Origin: Chloroflexota bacterium
GTDB lineage: Bacteria > Chloroflexota > Anaerolineae > UBA1429
Length of the DNA: 6,500 nt
Reading direction: 5' to 3'
Assembly (NCBI GenBank): GCA_012513595.1
Contig: JAAZBY010000283.1
Location: 1 to 6,500 of the forward strand
Shown here: piece after piece, positions 6,337 through 6,500 of the stretch
Layout: each line of letters begins with the position of its first letter
Numbering within the stretch: the first letter of the stretch is position 1
The notes under the pieces: model-generated
The model's input: the letters and a program-made list of their open reading frames with translations, nothing else
The model's database searches: none
Told to the model about the DNA's origin: nothing
Position numbers and translations under genes: made by a program

Positions 6337-6500
6337 ATGACAGAGCTAACACGTCGTGAGTTTCTGCGTGCATCGACTCTGATCGGCGCGGGGACGCTGC
6401 TGGCCGCGTGCACCCCTCCATCACCCGAGCCCACCCCAGAAACCCCTACGGCTCCCGTGGGCGCAGGCGCTGAGCCAACGACAGTCCCTGAGGCCCCGAC
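6337..6500 (+). CDS. Twin-arginine lipoprotein, probably an ABC substrate-binding protein (N-terminus only)
   Basis: Only the first 54 residues are in the window. They form a twin-arginine export signal, TRREFLRAS (5-13), a hydrophobic core LIGAGTLLAA (15-24) and a lipobox LAAC with the lipidated Cys at 25, followed by a Pro/Thr/Glu-rich linker (26-54) such as precedes a globular extracytoplasmic domain. The protein would be exported folded by Tat and anchored on the outer face of the membrane. The start is supported by GAGGT 4 nt upstream (6328-6332) and by the signal beginning a few residues later. The nearest parallel is a binding protein of an ABC importer, where such signal-plus-linker N-termini are common in Chloroflexota; other Tat lipoproteins (redox or hydrolytic) cannot be excluded because no mature domain is visible. 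Confidence 0.85.
   Translation, partial: MTELTRREFLRASTLIGAGTLLAACTPPSPEPTPETPTAPVGAGAEPTTVPEAP

Noticed and set aside
1..6500. CRISPR arrays, tRNA or rRNA genes, insertion sequences, toxin-antitoxin or defence genes
   Set aside because: Read for on both strands: no regularly spaced repeats, no tRNA-like cloverleaf or rRNA signature, no transposase motifs or terminal repeats were seen.

Overview
The window is GC-rich bacterial chromosomal DNA, almost certainly protein-coding housekeeping and transport sequence. The lipoproteins have long Ala/Pro/Glu or Pro/Thr/Glu linkers after the lipobox, one substrate-binding protein carries a twin-arginine lipoprotein signal, and the phosphofructokinase is of the 'GVDTA-NT' type. 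Together these suggest a Chloroflexota-like organism (Anaerolineae/Caldilineae type). That placement is an inference from style, not proven by a marker gene.

Layout. Four genes lie on the minus strand and are read right to left: phosphoglycerate kinase (pgk, 5608 to 4433), an ATP-type 6-phosphofructokinase (4273 to 3293), a family-5 ABC-transporter substrate-binding lipoprotein (2802 to 1024) and an OppB/DppB-type permease (906 to beyond the left edge). A fifth gene begins on the plus strand at 6337 and runs off the right edge; only its twin-arginine lipoprotein signal and linker are visible. Three good sigma-70-type promoters can be read directly: before pgk (minus strand, 5714-5685), before the binding protein (minus strand, 3173-3145, exact consensus hexamers with a 17-nt spacer) and before the right-hand gene (plus strand, 6103-6131). 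Both transport genes sit behind long leaders (about 336 and 199 nt). I see no convincing intrinsic terminator anywhere.

How it works together. pgk and pfk probably form a small glycolytic operon. The binding protein and permease are the start of an uptake operon whose remaining parts (second permease, ATPases) should lie left of the window. Some C-terminal and N-terminal motifs of the binding protein resemble family-5 proteins that bind oligosaccharides rather than peptides, which would fit the glycolytic neighbours; this is tentative.

The points most worth a second look are the active-site substitutions in the phosphofructokinase (Glu for the catalytic Asp, and loss of a fructose-6-phosphate-binding Arg), a partly shared dyad (GTGTC ... 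CGTT(T)GACAG) over the -35 boxes of both transporter promoters, the long structured leader of the binding-protein operon, and a perfect 14-bp intercistronic hairpin between binding protein and permease. I do not see a clearly novel multi-gene system here.
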